A model generated the notes under the pieces. It had not been told where the DNA came from. It made no database searches and saw only the letters and a list, made by a program, of their open reading frames with translations. The position numbers and the translations under genes are program-made. 64,000 nucleotides of DNA from contig NC_134139.1 of assembly GCF_033958435.1 (NCBI RefSeq), positions 200,243,501 through 200,307,500 on the forward strand. The letters are read 5' to 3'. Below are positions 12,530 to 26,300 of this stretch, piece by piece. This stretch comes from Carettochelys insculpta (Eukaryota > Chordata > Testudines > Carettochelyidae). Numbering within the stretch: position 1 is the stretch's first letter; the number at the start of each line of letters is the position of its first letter.

Positions 12530-12705
12530 ATAGATTCCTAGGGCTGGAAGAGGCTTCAAGAGGTCATCAAGTCCAGCCCCCTGCCCAGGCCAGGATCAAC
12601 TCTAACTAAATCACTTCAGCCACAACTGTATGAAGCTGGGACTTAAAAATCTCTAGAAATGGGGATTCCACCACCTCTCTAGCTAACACATTCCATGCCT
12701 CGCCT
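12530..12705 (-). mobile_element. CR1 LINE 3' end, antisense
   Basis: ATCATAGATTCCTAGGGCTGGAAG followed by GTCATCAAGTCCAGCCCCCTGCC is the reverse complement of the CR1 3' untranslated end. Confidence 0.85.
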
Positions 12706-13489
12706 CTATGGCTCAGTTGAAGTGAGTAGAAATTGTATTTGCATGGGACTGTTCATGTCACTGATGGCATACAGAAAATGCTCCAGACTTCTGCAGAACA
12801 TATAATTACACAGCATTTTTTTTTTCTCTCTGGAAATGTTTTCGCTTCTTCTAAAACATGAATAACACAAAGGCTCTGAATTATTTACATCCATCTGACA
12901 GTGCTCATCAGCAGTACTGCCTTTGTACAACCAGCTTGAAACAGGAAAAATAGAAAATGGTACAGATTTGTACACTAAAGAGAAAACGAAATGATGGGGA
13001 ACATGGGGAGAGGGCAGGAGAGAATCAAAAATCTGGAGTGATTTTTCTCATCTGTTAAAACACTTTTCTTAAGAGAGAGGAATTCTAATGCATCCTGCTT
13101 CCATCAGCAGAAGTGATCATGTTTAGTGAGGTGACATTTCTGCATTGGCTGTCTTTAGCTGTAGGGAATGCAGTAGCTGAGCCAGCTCACACTGGCAGCA
13201 GCGGCAGGAAGATGTGAACTGCAATAGCACACCAGACCTATATGTCCAGCAAAGCTGAGCATCAGTTCTGGTAGGAAACTGAACTCTATAAATCTGATTG
13301 TCATTTACACTAAGGGTAGGTCTATGCTCAGTATAATGCCCAGCTTGGGTAGTTGTGCATATACTAACATAAGTCAAGCAAGTGCTCTAAAACAGCAGTG
13401 CAGCTGTGACTGCATAGACTGCAGGAAGGCCTAGCCATCTCGAAACTCCTATCAGAACCAGTTTTCCTGCTAATTTTTTCCATCTATGA

Positions 13490-13640
13490 TGGAATAAATT
13501 TTGTTATGTGCACCAAGGCATATGTGGATGTGCACCACCAGTAGAAATACTGTTGTGGGTGCTGGATGGCACTTGAATCTCTCCTGGGTAGCTCAGTTTA
13601 CAGGCAACACTAATCAGAATCCGAGGCATCTACTTGGTGT
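13490..13640. repeat. Interspersed repeat, GTGCACCACCAG type, copy 1
   Basis: It shares GTGGATGTGCACCACCAGTAGAAA and GGGTAGC...GAATCTCTCCTGGGT with 22520-22705 and, more weakly, 24050-24240. Class is unknown. Confidence 0.5.
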
Positions 13641-13849
13641 GTCAAGCCCACCCTGTTGTCCGTGCAGCTATAGCTGCCCTGCTATTTTTAACATGCTGGC
13701 TCAACCACAGCTAACATTTGTATGCCTACCCATGCTTCAACCACACCTTTAAGGTGTTGTGCCAAAGAAGAAGCCATAGGGAAGGTGAATAATTGTGCAC
13801 TTTAATCTGGAGAGCAATTGTCAAGAAGAGACAACAAATCATGTATTTT

Positions 13850-14045
13850 AGGTATTTATATGGCCTCCATTACCATAACACCCAAGCACCTCTTAATGCC
13901 TTTTTCCTCACCATACCTCTATAAGGTAGGGCTAGGCTATTATCTCCATTTTAAAGATGGAGAATTGAGGCACAGGGAGGTTACAGCTCAGAGATTAAAC
14001 TCAGCCTTCCTTATTTCCAGAGCTGTGCCCAGACTTGATAATTAA
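13850..14045 (+). repeat. MIR-like SINE
   Basis: CCATTTTAAAGATGGAGAATTGAGGCACAGGGAGGTTACA is the MIR core. It ends about 45 bp from PKHD1 exon 14092-14338. Confidence 0.75.
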
Positions 14046-14091
14046 AAGCCCAGGTCAGACCCGATATTGCAAAGATGTAACTGCTACTTAC

Positions 14092-14338
14092 AAACCAATT
14101 GACATCCGGTGAAAAATAACGTCCCTTCCACAAACACTGGCCTTGGCAGCATGACTGAAGTTAGCACTGGACACACAGGAAGCTGTAAGTGTGCTCATGG
14201 TCGCAAGGAGATGACTTCCTCCATGTCCACTGATGGAGCCATCCAGATCTTCGAAGATGGCCGAATGAGGAAATGGGAATGACAACTGATTGGGTGAATT
14301 CAGGAACGCCAACTGTTCAGCTCTCACCGTAAAGCCAC
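14092..14338 (-). CDS. PKHD1: PKHD1 exon: end of beta-helix block before second G8 region
   Basis: This 247-bp exon, the last in the window, has acceptor TTTCTCCAG|GT and donor TTT|GTAAGT. It is phase 1 in and phase 2 out. It encodes [18 protein letters not shown], then [20 protein letters not shown] and a stretch ending [14 protein letters not shown]. The FPFPHxAIxEDLDGSxSG and FHRMSIGL strings match mammalian PKHD1. Translation should continue in the next exon at coordinates below 1. None was found in the 14 kb to the left. Confidence 0.95.
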
Positions 14339-17300
14339 CTGGAGAAACAAGCAACAGTTCAGAAATGCAATGTCACACCTTTGTTTGACTGGAAGAAAGG
14401 GCACTCCCCCTTGCTTATTAGCAACAGGTTAACTTCAGCTTATCGTCCTGTCAGAGAAATGACGTCTTGGGACAGTTGTGTGGTTAGTCACATGGTATTG
14501 GTTTGACCTACTGATTGGATAATTAAATGTTTTAAACAGAAGAATCATACCCAGCTGGGAACTCTGATAATAGGAATTGCCCTAGTTCATAGGCCCAAGG
14601 ACCCTATAACTCCACGAAAAAGGAGTACTAACAAATAAATAAATTAACAAATAAATGTGTTAATCCCTATCCTGCAGTCCCTCTGGGGCTTTTGAATAAT
14701 CACCCCAAACTCAGAGAAATATGAGAATTAAATCACAGCTGAAAAGAAATTTCATTTCAAGTCAATGCAGCACGCATGGCTGTCATTTTAATTGCCCAGC
14801 TCCTCTACATAGAGAATCGTCATGTGGCGTATGCATCCAGACCCCACTCATTGGTGAGAACACTGCTGTCAAGGAAAGGCAGATTATCAAAAAGGCTGGG
14901 AGGAGACATTCGGGCTTCAGCCCACCAGTGACATCAGAACACAGAGGACAACTTTCAAAAGCACCCTAATGAGTACATATGTGGCTAAGGGGTGAAGTTA
15001 TATTGCACCTAAAGTGATGATTTAGAAACAACTTAGTTTTGCGGAGCTGCATAAGATGGTGTTGATTTGCAGGACATGCATATTAGGGTTCTTCTGTGGC
15101 CCTTCTCCCACAGCCTCTGAGCACCTCAAAATATTTAATGGATTTATCCTCCCAGAACCATTCTGAAATGGGAAAATGCTATTATGCCATGTTTATAGAT
15201 GGGAAACTGAGGCACAGAAAGACCAGGTAACTTGTGCACTGTCATACAAAAACTCTGTGGAAAAGCAAGGAAACTTTCTCCTGAGACCTAGCACAGTGTC
15301 CTAATCAGTAGAACGTCCTTCTTCCAGAATACATGCAGCAAACTATAATGATGCCTCTTGGTGAAGGAAACAAAATGTCAAGTGTAACACCAAAATTTAC
15401 AGCATTCAGGATATCTTCAGACTGCTTTTTCAGTGTAAATGTACCTTACCCTGGCCTTGGAAACAGCCAGAACAGGTGCTGATTGCAACGCAGGTGCTAA
15501 TATCGAAGTTCATGAAAGTTGTATTGGAAACCAACAGCTCATGCCTTTTAGGAGTTTTCAGCCCTGCTGACATACAGTTACCATCCTGCAAGATGAAAGC
15601 AAAGAGCACAGCCAAACATATCAGCATTTGGATGTCCACATTCTCAGCTACTGAAAACTGAAGTAACTTCTCTGAAGTCCACCAAACTGGGACCAGTTTA
15701 TATCACCTAAAGATCTGGTCCAGGGTGTCCAAAATATTGGCAACAAAACTTGAAACCACACAAAGGATGGGAAATGAAAAAGCAAATAATTATAGAGAAA
15801 GAAGAAAATGTAAGTGAGGTGTGGGGTCGGGGGACAAACAAAAAAGCACAGGTAAAGGGACCAAAAAACATGACCAGAACAAGAAAATGGACAGAAAAAA
15901 GAAAGCAGCAGCTTGTCCAGGACACAGCATAAGAAGCCATGGGGATGACTGGTCCCATCTGTGAGTTTGTGTACTACTGCTGGGAGCGATTGTATGCACA
16001 TCCATGGTGGGGAAAGTGGAGGAGGAGCTGGCAGGAGCCTGTCTGGTGATTTTCTGAGGGTCCTCGAAAGACCCTCTTCAGCAGCAAAAGCTCTGCCAAG
16101 ACTTACACAAACATTGTATCACGGAACTTTGAACACACGAATCAAAAATACAACTTGAAGGCACCCTATCAGCAATGGGGTTTGTTTTAACTAGCTGCTT
16201 TACTACCATTAAAGATTAAATTGTCCCTTTGAGAGACAAAGGTTCTGCCTTGTCCATTCAACCGTCCTCAAGGAGGGAAGTTGGAGACCCTCACGTGAAG
16301 ATCTTGGTTCCAAGTCAGTACAGCGTTAATGCTGCAACATGGCGTTCCACAGACCAGCTAGACTTCACTTTTCCATTTTTTTTCTGCCTACTTCATTCTG
16401 TATTGATTTCCATCCTACCACCCACAATTGTACCCTGTTGCTTCACATTGCACAATCTGTTTCCTTCCTTATTGTTTTCACCCTACAAATATTTTGAAGG
16501 GCATTTCACTCCTTCTTCCTCCCCAAACATGCATCTCCTAACTCGAACAATCTGTCTTTAGCAGAAGGAAACATTCTCTTTTATATGCAATGCATGCGCA
16601 TTTGAGTCCATCACCAAAAGAAATAAAAAGCCCAATTCAAAGCCATCTGAAATTAACGGGAACCTTTTTATTGACTTCCATGGGCTCAGATACCGCAGCA
16701 CAAAAGGACCCAATTTCAATTTTCATAACAACTTCCAAAACTAACAATTCGCTTGTAAGGTATCTTGTTTAAAAAACCAAAAGGGCTGGCAGAGAAGAAT
16801 ATCCAATGTTCCTGTTAAATTCATGTCTCAAAGTTTTAATTGCTGCTAAAGAGACATCATTATTAAAAGGAAAATCACATAAATTAAGATGTAAATTATG
16901 ACAAGGAGACTCTTATCATGTGATAATCAAAGATAATCACACCCTTGGGGGGCTGTGAGGAACAACGCACAGATGAGTGCCTCTCAGTCTCTTAACAAGT
17001 AAAGCACTGGAGTTCTCCCCTGGATCTTGTAACAACAAAAACAAAGAGACCCACCCGCTTCAAGTCTGCAACAAATTAACTGTACAGCTAGAACACAGGA
17101 AGATTCGTTGTTTGGGGCCATGGTTCTATTTGAGTTCGTTACTCCTCATAGATCAATCAACTACATTAAAATGCGGTCTTCCTCAGGCTTATAAATTAGC
17201 CTTTTCAAAACAATATCCATCAGCCAATCAGATTGGCAATTTACCGCAAGCAATTCAGTAAGCTGCAAGAGAAACCAGAGCAGAAAAATATTAAAAAGGA

Positions 17301-20300
17301 AGCTGTGGGCAACTATTGCTAAGATTCTACTATTAATTAATCTGTTTGCATTCCAGCAGCACCCAGAAACTCAATCAGGGTTATGATCTTATTGTGTAAG
17401 ATGCTGCACAAGCATAGAGACAGAGAGTCAATTTACTGTCATAAATAGTAAGTGTTAGCACTTAACTGTATTTTTCATCTTCAAAGATGACTTAATTCTG
17501 ATAGTCCCAATTTGAAACAGTGTTTTGAAATCTGATATGTGAATCTGATATGTGAAAAGAGAGGTTATGTATGATTTTTATATCCTCATTGTATTTCCCT
17601 GACCTTTACTGCCATCCTAAAATAGAGACAGTCAAAGTTATGGAGCACTAACTTGGAAGGGTAATGTTGGTGGCACACATACCTCTTATTCAGTAAATGA
17701 ATTAGCATTCTTGCATGGTCTTATGGGCATTTTGGTGCTGTTTTTCAGGTAAAATGGAAGAACAGGAAGTTCTTATTATTCAAGATAATGGAAGTTTCTC
17801 AATGCTCAGAGCTTAAAGCACTCAGAACACAATCAAATCTCTTCTGAAGAAATTGGCTTTTATATTGCCTACTATTGGGCCTAGCACTAGTCTGTAAGAA
17901 AGACCTTTTTATAATAGCCTGGGCTGAAGACGTAGAATGGAAGCAGCAACTGGTCTTACCTTTTCACCAAGGTATCCAAGTAGTAAGCTATTAGCAACTG
18001 AGGTGTTTCCAAGGCTCTCTACAATGTCAATTCCAAAATCTTTGCATGCATAGATGTGGAAATTTTGGAGTTCCAGGTTGCTGCTGCTAAAAATCTATTT
18101 AAAATAATAATAATAGGTTAAGAAAAGTTCTGGGGTTCATTATTATCCATTCACCATTATATAGCGGAAGGGAGAGATTGTAAAAGGCACAAATAAGAGT
18201 CAAGCATCTAATTTATCTTTGAAAACTTCACCCTTAATTCTTTTCTCCTGTTTGAGGAGATTCAAAAACATAGCTTTGCACGTTAACAAGTCGTTTCCAT
18301 CTAGATACAAAAACTGCACTGGCAAACTGAGACTAAATAGTCAGTGATATTCATGACTGAAAAGACTGTAAATATGTATGTAATGATTAGAAACAGCAAT
18401 AGCCAAAGAAGAGGGGAGAGTGTTATCACAAAGATGCATTCCTTGAGCGTAATCAAGGAATTCTATACAACAGGGATGGGCAACCCTGAATAGTGGGTGG
18501 GCTACAAGAGTGGTTCTCCTTCAGCTCTGTTGGATGCAGCAGCCCACAGCCCACTGGGGCTCCACTTGTGGCCCTGCAGACTCCCTTTGTGTCCCCCTTC
18601 CCCATGTGCCTCTCATTCGTGGGGGCACCAGAAACCTGCACTTACCTGTTCCTCCCTGCTTCCTCCCACCACTTTCAGAACATGCAAATCATTTGATTCG
18701 CACTCTGTCCCCACCCCTCCCCAGCCGTTCTAGACCTGGAACGCCACAAACAGCTGATTCACAGCATTCCAATGCTAGGAGGGAGGAGGAGGTTAGGGGA
18801 CGGAGTGCAAATCAGACAATTTGCAGCTCCCCTGAAAGTGCTGGGAGGGTCAGGGAGGTGTAGAAAGTGCAGGGCTCCAGTGCACAGGTGTGTGAGAGAC
18901 GTGTGGGGGGAGGGAGAGAGCTGGGGTGTGTGGGCTGCAAGTTGCCCACCACTGATTTACTACCACATAACTATGACAGTTGCTATTGGTGTGTAGCACA
19001 TTCAGGGAATGCAGAATAAACCTCATCATGGAGTGGTTGGGTAATTTGGTACAAAGAATAATAAATTGGATAATTTGATCCTGGGTATCTGTGGATAAGC
19101 AGGATGGATAAAAAGACACCAAATCTAGAAAAACACTGGTCAATTTTATGTTCTTTTAGACAAATAATATTTTTTCAGAACCAGCAAATTCCATTCTAGG
19201 ATATTGCAAAATAATTCAACAGTGTAGAGAAAAGGGCCTTTAGTCCTTAGCCTTTAGGGCTCTGTAGTCTTGCAGATAAAGGAATACTGAGATCCAATGG
19301 CTAGCAAGAGAAGCTAGACAAATTCAGACTATGCATAAAATATCCAAAGAGTTTCACTTCTCTCTCTGAATTTTTTTAGGGATCCACAAATGAAAAAAGG
19401 GCGAAAATCACTGAACTAGATGACCACAATGGTTCCTTCTGCAGTACCAATTGACCAAGGTGGATACAGAGGAGCTGCACCTTTGACATGACCTGAACTA
19501 CCAAAATACAATTAAAACAAATTATACCTGAGCCCCGCCTTGATTTCTCCAAGCTCTGAAGCCCTGAAACAGAACTGTGCCCAGGCCATCTACAGGTTTT
19601 GGCTGATATTCTGGATACACCAGGAGACCGTACCTGTTTAGGAAGAAAAAATGAAGGAACAGAATATTCTGTTTTCTTTCTACATATTTATGTGCAGATT
19701 TTTCTATTGTGCTTGTCATGATATCTTAGAATTGGTCTACATTAGATCTTAAAGTCAAATGCAGATACAGTAAACCCTCGAGATACATAGAATCATAGAA
19801 TCATAGAAGAGTAGGACTGGAAGGGACCTCAAGAGGCCATCGAGTCCAGCCCCCTGTCCTCATGGCAGGACCAAGCACTTTCTAGACCATCCCTGAAAGC
19901 CATCTATCTAACCTCTTCTTAAATATCTCCAGTGATGGAGATTCTACCACCTCCCTTGGCAATTCGTTCCAGTGTTTGATCACCCTGACAGTTAGGAACT
20001 TTTTCCTAAATGTGCAACCTGAACCTCCCCTGCTGCAATTTAAGTCCATTGCCTCTTGTTCTATCCTCAGAGGCAAGGAAGAACAAGTTCCCTCCCTCTG
20101 CCTTATGACACCCTTTTAGATACCTGAAAACTGCTATCATGTCCCCACTCAATCTTCTCTTTTCCAAACTAAACAAGCCTAATTCCTTCAGCCTTTCCTC
20201 ATAGGTCATGTTCTCCAGACCTCTGATCATTCTCGTTGCTCTCCTCTGGACCCTCTCCAATTTCTCCACATCCTTCCTGAACTGCGGTGCCCAGAACTGG

Positions 20301-23300
20301 ACACAATACATGGGGGTTGCGTTCTTGCAATCCCTGCATAAGTCAATTTTTTGTGCAAGTTAAGGGGATATGGGAACCAGGCTGTAGCCTGGTTCCTGGC
20401 TCCCCTGGGCTTGCAGGACCTGGGAAACTGACCAGCCATGACAAGCAGCAGGGAGATGGGAGCCAAGGGGCAACCCTACTCAGTTTCCCCACTCTGCAAG
20501 TGGAGGGGAGCTGGCAGCCAGGCTGCCACCTGATTCCCAGCTTCTTGCCACTTCTGGGACAGAAACACTGCTCCTGTTAGGGGCAGTTTCTGCACTCCTG
20601 TCAAGGGTGGACGTTGTGTTAACCCGAGATATGTAAAACTTAGTTGCACGTATCTCAAGTGCTTACTGTACATAATTCTACCTACAGCAGCTGCATAGCT
20701 AGAATTGACATACCTGCAATCGACTTACCTGTCTGTCCTCATTGAAGAAGATTGATGGGAGAGTTCCTCCTGTTGACCTCCCTTAATCCTCACTATCGCG
20801 AGGAGTACAGAGGACAACTACCACACACGCAAAATCCAACTCTGGAAGATCAACCGGGTCAATCTTCCCGGAAGTGTAGATGTGGCCTTAGTGTCCAAGC
20901 ATATATTTAAGGAACAGAGCCTTTTCCCTAACTGTCTATAGCAATTATAATAATTATTACTAAATTATATTCATTACCTTATGAAACAAAAATCTTTCAG
21001 CAATTCATACTAAGAAAAAAAAATCATTAACCAAAAGGAATCCCCAAATACCTTGTGCACGAATGAGCTGTGTTCTTACTGAAGGAGAGGAGAGGAGTTT
21101 GTGATGGTCCCTCGGGCGAGAGATGAAAGAAGTAGCCATAACCAGCAGCACACACTGTGTTACCCTGCAGACAAGCACATACTGAAAATATGACCGACAG
21201 ATACCTGGCAATTAAAAGCTTTGTTCTTAAAATCACTTTGGGCCAAGCCCTCTACTCTTACACCCTTAACTCACATAGTGCTCCCAAGTGCCGTATAAGA
21301 ACTAGATACTTATTACTATTTATTTATGTTTAGTTCTGAAGTCAGCATGGGCGGGAGGTACTACAGGCAAGGAAGGCATTGTCTTCCCAAAAAGACTAGG
21401 ATGGCCCTGCCTGTGAGCTAGCCAGCTGAGGAAGCTGGGATCACATAGTTGCCTGGCTGACTGGTAAGGCTGGTGCTGCAACATGGGAGCCTAACTGCTC
21501 CAAGGGCCGGGATCAGGGCCCTCGCTGCTCTATGAGCCAGGGATGAGGCAGAAGATGGCGATGAGGGCGGGTCCATGACTGCTTCAGGGGGTCAGGGTTG
21601 AGGATGCTTGTCTGCTCTAAGGTCCAAGGCTGTCAATGCCCATCTGCTCTGGAGGTCAGGGCCAGAACCTCAGCTGCCTATCTGCTCTGGGGTCTTGGAC
21701 TTCAGCTGCCCAGATATTCCAATGATCAGAGTAGGGCCAGGAGGGAGCTGGAGCTGCTCAGTACTCTGGGGACTGAGACAAGGAAGGAGCTGGGACCTTG
21801 TGTCTGCATGGCTGCTTTGGGAGACAGATGGGGCTGCTCAGGACTGGGGTGGAGGCATTAGATTTGGGCAGGGGCTATCGGCCATAATGCAGGGACAGGG
21901 TGCAAGGAAGGGACCAGAGGCCACAATGAGGGCTGGGCTCTGGTGGGTGCAGAAGGGGCCGGGCCTTGTCTCCACAAGCCAAATGTGCACCCACCACTCA
22001 TAGTAGCCAGTGCCAATTCCACCAGGAATGGGCTACAGTATGCTCATTCCCACTTCCTTCTCACTCAGAGCCACCTTCCACCCTCAGGCCATGCAACAGT
22101 AGTTGGCAGATAAGCAGGCATGTACCATACATAGCACCACTTACTTTCCATTCTCATCTGTACCTTCCACTACAGGCAGGTCAGCAAAACTCCTGGCTGC
22201 TTAAAATTTGTTGATCCCTTAACATTAGTTTGAACTTAAGTGGGCCATTTAAATCTTGTTCTGCCAATTTATGTAATTTGCAATATGGATATTTTTTCCA
22301 TGCAAAATCAACCAAACTAGAGTTAATGCAACACTAGAGGAGTGATATTCAGCAGGACACGCCAGGTTACGGTTTAACAGGAGAGTGATATGTCTGTGCT
22401 CAGAAGCTGAAGCTAAACACATTCAAATGTGAGGTAAGGCGTGGGGTGTTTTTATCAGTGAGGGTTATTAACCATTGGAAGAAGCAGAGTCTCCATCAGT
22501 GGTAGAGTCTTCATCAATGTTCCCTCTAATCTTTTCTCTCCCTGAACAGAATAATGGTTTTCTGTGCACTGAGACATGTGTAAATGTGCACCACCAGAAG
22601 AAAAAAAAACACCTTGCTGTAGGCACTCTTCTGCTCAGCTGGGTAGCATTTGAATCTGTCCCAAGTGGCCACACAAGCACACAGCTTACAGGGAACACTG
22701 GTCTTCATCACACAGCATTTTAAAATCCAGAGTGGGTATCTTTCTAAAACGTTACAACTTAAAAATCATTCTTGGCTTGATGTACTAATTGCTGGGTGAG
22801 GATCTCTGGTCTGTGCTATGCAGCAGGTCAAACTAGATATCATAATAGTCACATCCGGCATTAAAATTATGAGTTTATTAATTGAGTAGAGAGTGAATTA
22901 TGCAGAGTGGATTAAGCAGGGACACCAGTGGTGAAACCCTGTCCCATTGTAGCCAATGGGAGTGTTGCTATTAACTTCAATGGGGATAGGAATTTGCCCT
23001 AAATCAGAGTCCAGATCTACTCTGTTGGCAGTGGCCAAAATTAATTGTCCTTAGATGTTATTGTCAATCATTGTGGCGGTTTTATATAGATTCTTTTGCT
23101 TTAGGACCTCCAACTCACTTTGCTGAGGTCAGCAGTGAGCTTTAAATGCTAATAGCGCATGATCTGAATCTAAGGCTTGGTCTACACTAGGGAGTTAAGT
23201 CGACTGCAGAAACGCAATTCCAGCTACAGCTATTGCATAGCGACAATCGACTTGTCCATCTGCAAAGAGGGATCTTTGCCATCTTTCAATAAACAAAAGG

Positions 23301-26300
23301 ATATCAATATCCGAAACACCATCTTATCTGCTGTCTTGCAGAGCTGCAGCAGTTTGGAACATGCTGCCCAACAGAGACCCTGTCTCTTCCATAAAATGCT
23401 TCTGTAGTCAAGTAGCAGTATTCCAGCATCTTTTACTTGCAATTGAAATTTTCATTCTACGGAAGATTCATAAGGAGAAACCGCTCATTTATTCACACAG
23501 CCAGTGGCTTTATGGCAGTGGTATTAAGTAAGTAGGGAACTGTGTGTGGAAATCAATTCTTTGAGGAAGTCAGTCTATGGGCACCCATGCAATCAAAATT
23601 CCAGACAAAATGGAGTACCTGTGTATGCCAGAAACATGATGCTGAATACACCTGAAGTCACTGGAATAAAAGCCAGTCACTGTTTTAAGTGCCTTAACTG
23701 AACAACACTGATAACATAACTATTTCAGGAATACTTTAAGATGAACAGTGCTGCTTCCTCTTCTCATCACCGATACAATACAACATTGAAGGAATTTCCA
23801 GCACCATTGTCATTTGCCAAAACACATCAGAATGCAACAAGCTGTCCCAAAGGACCTACTCAGTGAGCACTCGCATTGCAGCAGGTTTCAGAAAGTGTCA
23901 TGGTAGGGAAGCAATGGTGAGCAATGCTCAAATGCACATGGGATCCTCACCCCTATGTCTGACAGTCTAGCAGTTGACTAGTTCAAATGATATTGATAAG
24001 GAGCTAGGGAATCTTTCGTCTACAGCAGCGAACTCAACTTATTACCAGAGTTTCCTGTAAGCTGAGCACTTGGGCAGCTGCCCAAGAGAGAGTCAGGTGC
24101 TGCCCAGATGGCTACCAGAGTGCCCACAGCCACCCACATCTAGCAGCATGTGCTTGTATGGTGGTGCACATCTGCATATGTCTCAATGCACACAGGAAAT
24201 TTTATTCTGCCCATAGGTAGAAAATATTAGAAGGAGCACTGCTTACTACCAGGACAGATGTTTGGTGCAATTGTTGAGCTCCACCCATTTTCTGGTGGAC
24301 AGGAGGACACAAATGCAAAAAGATACATCTACACACTAAAGTGCTTCCCTGTACTAAGGGGTACCAAGAGGCCAAGGAGCGATTAAGCATGAAGGAATAA
24401 GTGGCCTTCTTGTACTAAATGTACTCCCTCCGGGTTGGAGCTGATGCACACTGGAGAGGTGCCTGTTCTGAAGATAAAGAAGGCTCTTCAATTTGCAAGG
24501 TTGTCACAATGCCCTAAAACCACAGAGTACAGACTGAACCTCTCTAGCCCAGCACCCTCTGGACTGACTGGTGCTGAATCAGAGAATTTGCCAGATCATG
24601 GGATGTCAATATTGTCTAGCACATTACCAACACTTCCACTGCTTACTGGGCTCTTAGAAGACATTTAGGGTGAATGGCAGCTAAATGACAGCACAGAACA
24701 CTGAGAGTCAGGACTCGTGGCTGTAAACAAACTTTACGGGACCACAGGAAACTTAGCCACACCCATAATAAGTGGGCATCCAGGTAACTAAAATCATGCT
24801 GGATTACAGATGTTGCCAGATGAGAGAGTGCCAGACTAGAGAGGTTCAATCCGTCTAGGCCCAAACCGTGACTCACTTAAAGAGGACATGTGTGAATGTA
24901 CACGAGGAAAAAAATCACTGGCTGGTGAAACTGACTACACAGCCAAGTGCAGCTTGGATAAGAAGCAACTAAAAGTCTGGGAAGAGGCCACTGATATGAG
25001 ACAATTCTACCAGGTTTGAAAGCATACATGTCCCTGTGGAAGAGAAGTAATTCTGCTTGGTTCATAAGAGAAAAGAGGTTAATAGCAGGGCCTCCCAAGC
25101 ATTTGCACTGGAGCCAATACTGTTCAACACATCAAAAGAGATCTGGAAAAAAGGGGTAGACAGTGAGGGAGTATTTTTACAGATAATACTAAATTACTCA
25201 AGATAACATCTCAAGCTGATTGTGAGGAGTTTCAAAGGGATCTCGCTCAAATGAGTGATGCATCAACAAAATGGCAGATGGAATTCAGTGCTGGTAAATT
25301 CAAAGTAATGCACACTATAAAAATTAATCCCAACTATATGTACAAAAATAGTCGGGTGTAAAATAATTGTCAGTCCTCAATAAAAAAAAAAATCTTGGAT
25401 TCTTTGTGGCTAGTTCTCTGAAAACGTCCACTCAGTGTGCTGGTGAAGTCAAAAAGCTAAAAGACTGTTGAGAATCACTAGGAAAAGAATAGATGATAAA
25501 AATGCCATTATCTAAATCCAGGTACTCCCACACTTTGAATAGTGTGTGCAGTTCTGGTCATCCCATCTCACAAAAGAGACATCAGAATTGGAGAAGATAC
25601 TGGGAATGGTAACAAAAATGATTAGGGGTGTGAACAGCTTCCAAAGGAGGAGAGGTTAAAAGACTAGGACTGTTCAGCTAGGCTACGTCTACACTGCATT
25701 CAACTTTTGGAAGTGGAATGCATATGAGCAAGATAAAAATGCAAAGGAAGCACGTATTTGCATATCCCAGGCATCATTTCCATATTCTCGCATGATTGCA
25801 TTGCAGAAGAGGCTTTTCAGGAAGCAAACACACTGAGTAGACTGGGATCCTTCAAAAACAAACCCCTTTTTTGAAAAAACCCTTCTACCAGAAAAAAAAT
25901 TGGAAGAAGAGTTATTTCGAAAATGGGGTTTGTTTTCAAAGGAAACCCATCTACACAGTTGCTTCCAGAAAAGCTTCTTCTGAAAGCACAATCATGTGAG
26001 AATATGCAAAGGGGGCACAAGATATACAAATCTGCACTTCATTCGCATTTTTATCTTGCTTACTTGCATTCCACTTCTGAGGAATAAGATGGGACATGAT
26101 TGAGCCCTTAAAAATCATGACCACCATGGAGAAAGTGCATAAGGAAGTGTTATTTGCCTCATTACATAACACAAGAACCAAGAATTACTTAATTAAATTA
26201 ATAGGCAATAGATTTAAAACAACTGTCACCTCAGAGGCACTGCAACCACTGACAAGAGAGAGTGAAGTCTGATCTACTGCTTTAGCTGAGAGTCAGCTAA

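Larger units (their letters stand above)
1..14091 (-). other. PKHD1 intron (3' of the last exon in the window), repeat-rich
   Basis: There is no coding exon that I can support. The content is layered repeats listed separately: a degenerate MITE, a CR1-like LINE split by a MITE, an RTE-like LINE, several MITEs, a retroelement tail, a second near-identical MITE, CR1 3' ends and MIR-like SINEs. Between about 2530-3060, 4720-5870, 7135-8500, 8770-9480, 9790-10590 and 12710-13480 I see only unclassified AT-rich intronic sequence. Confidence 0.7.
14339..17959 (-). other. Two PKHD1 introns around the Cys-rich exon
   Basis: The intron between 14338 and 15450 carries a MIR-like SINE (about 15110-15330). 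The intron between 15585 and 17960 is mostly unclassified AT-rich DNA. It includes a run rich in purines (about 15770-15910) that makes overlapping ORFs on both strands, none of which looks like protein. Confidence 0.7.

Noticed and set aside
15648..16005. Hydrophobic ORFs of up to 117 codons on the minus strand upstream of the Cys-rich PKHD1 exon
   Set aside because: They reflect a purine-rich/pyrimidine-rich intronic strand. There is no conserved motif and they overlap in several frames.
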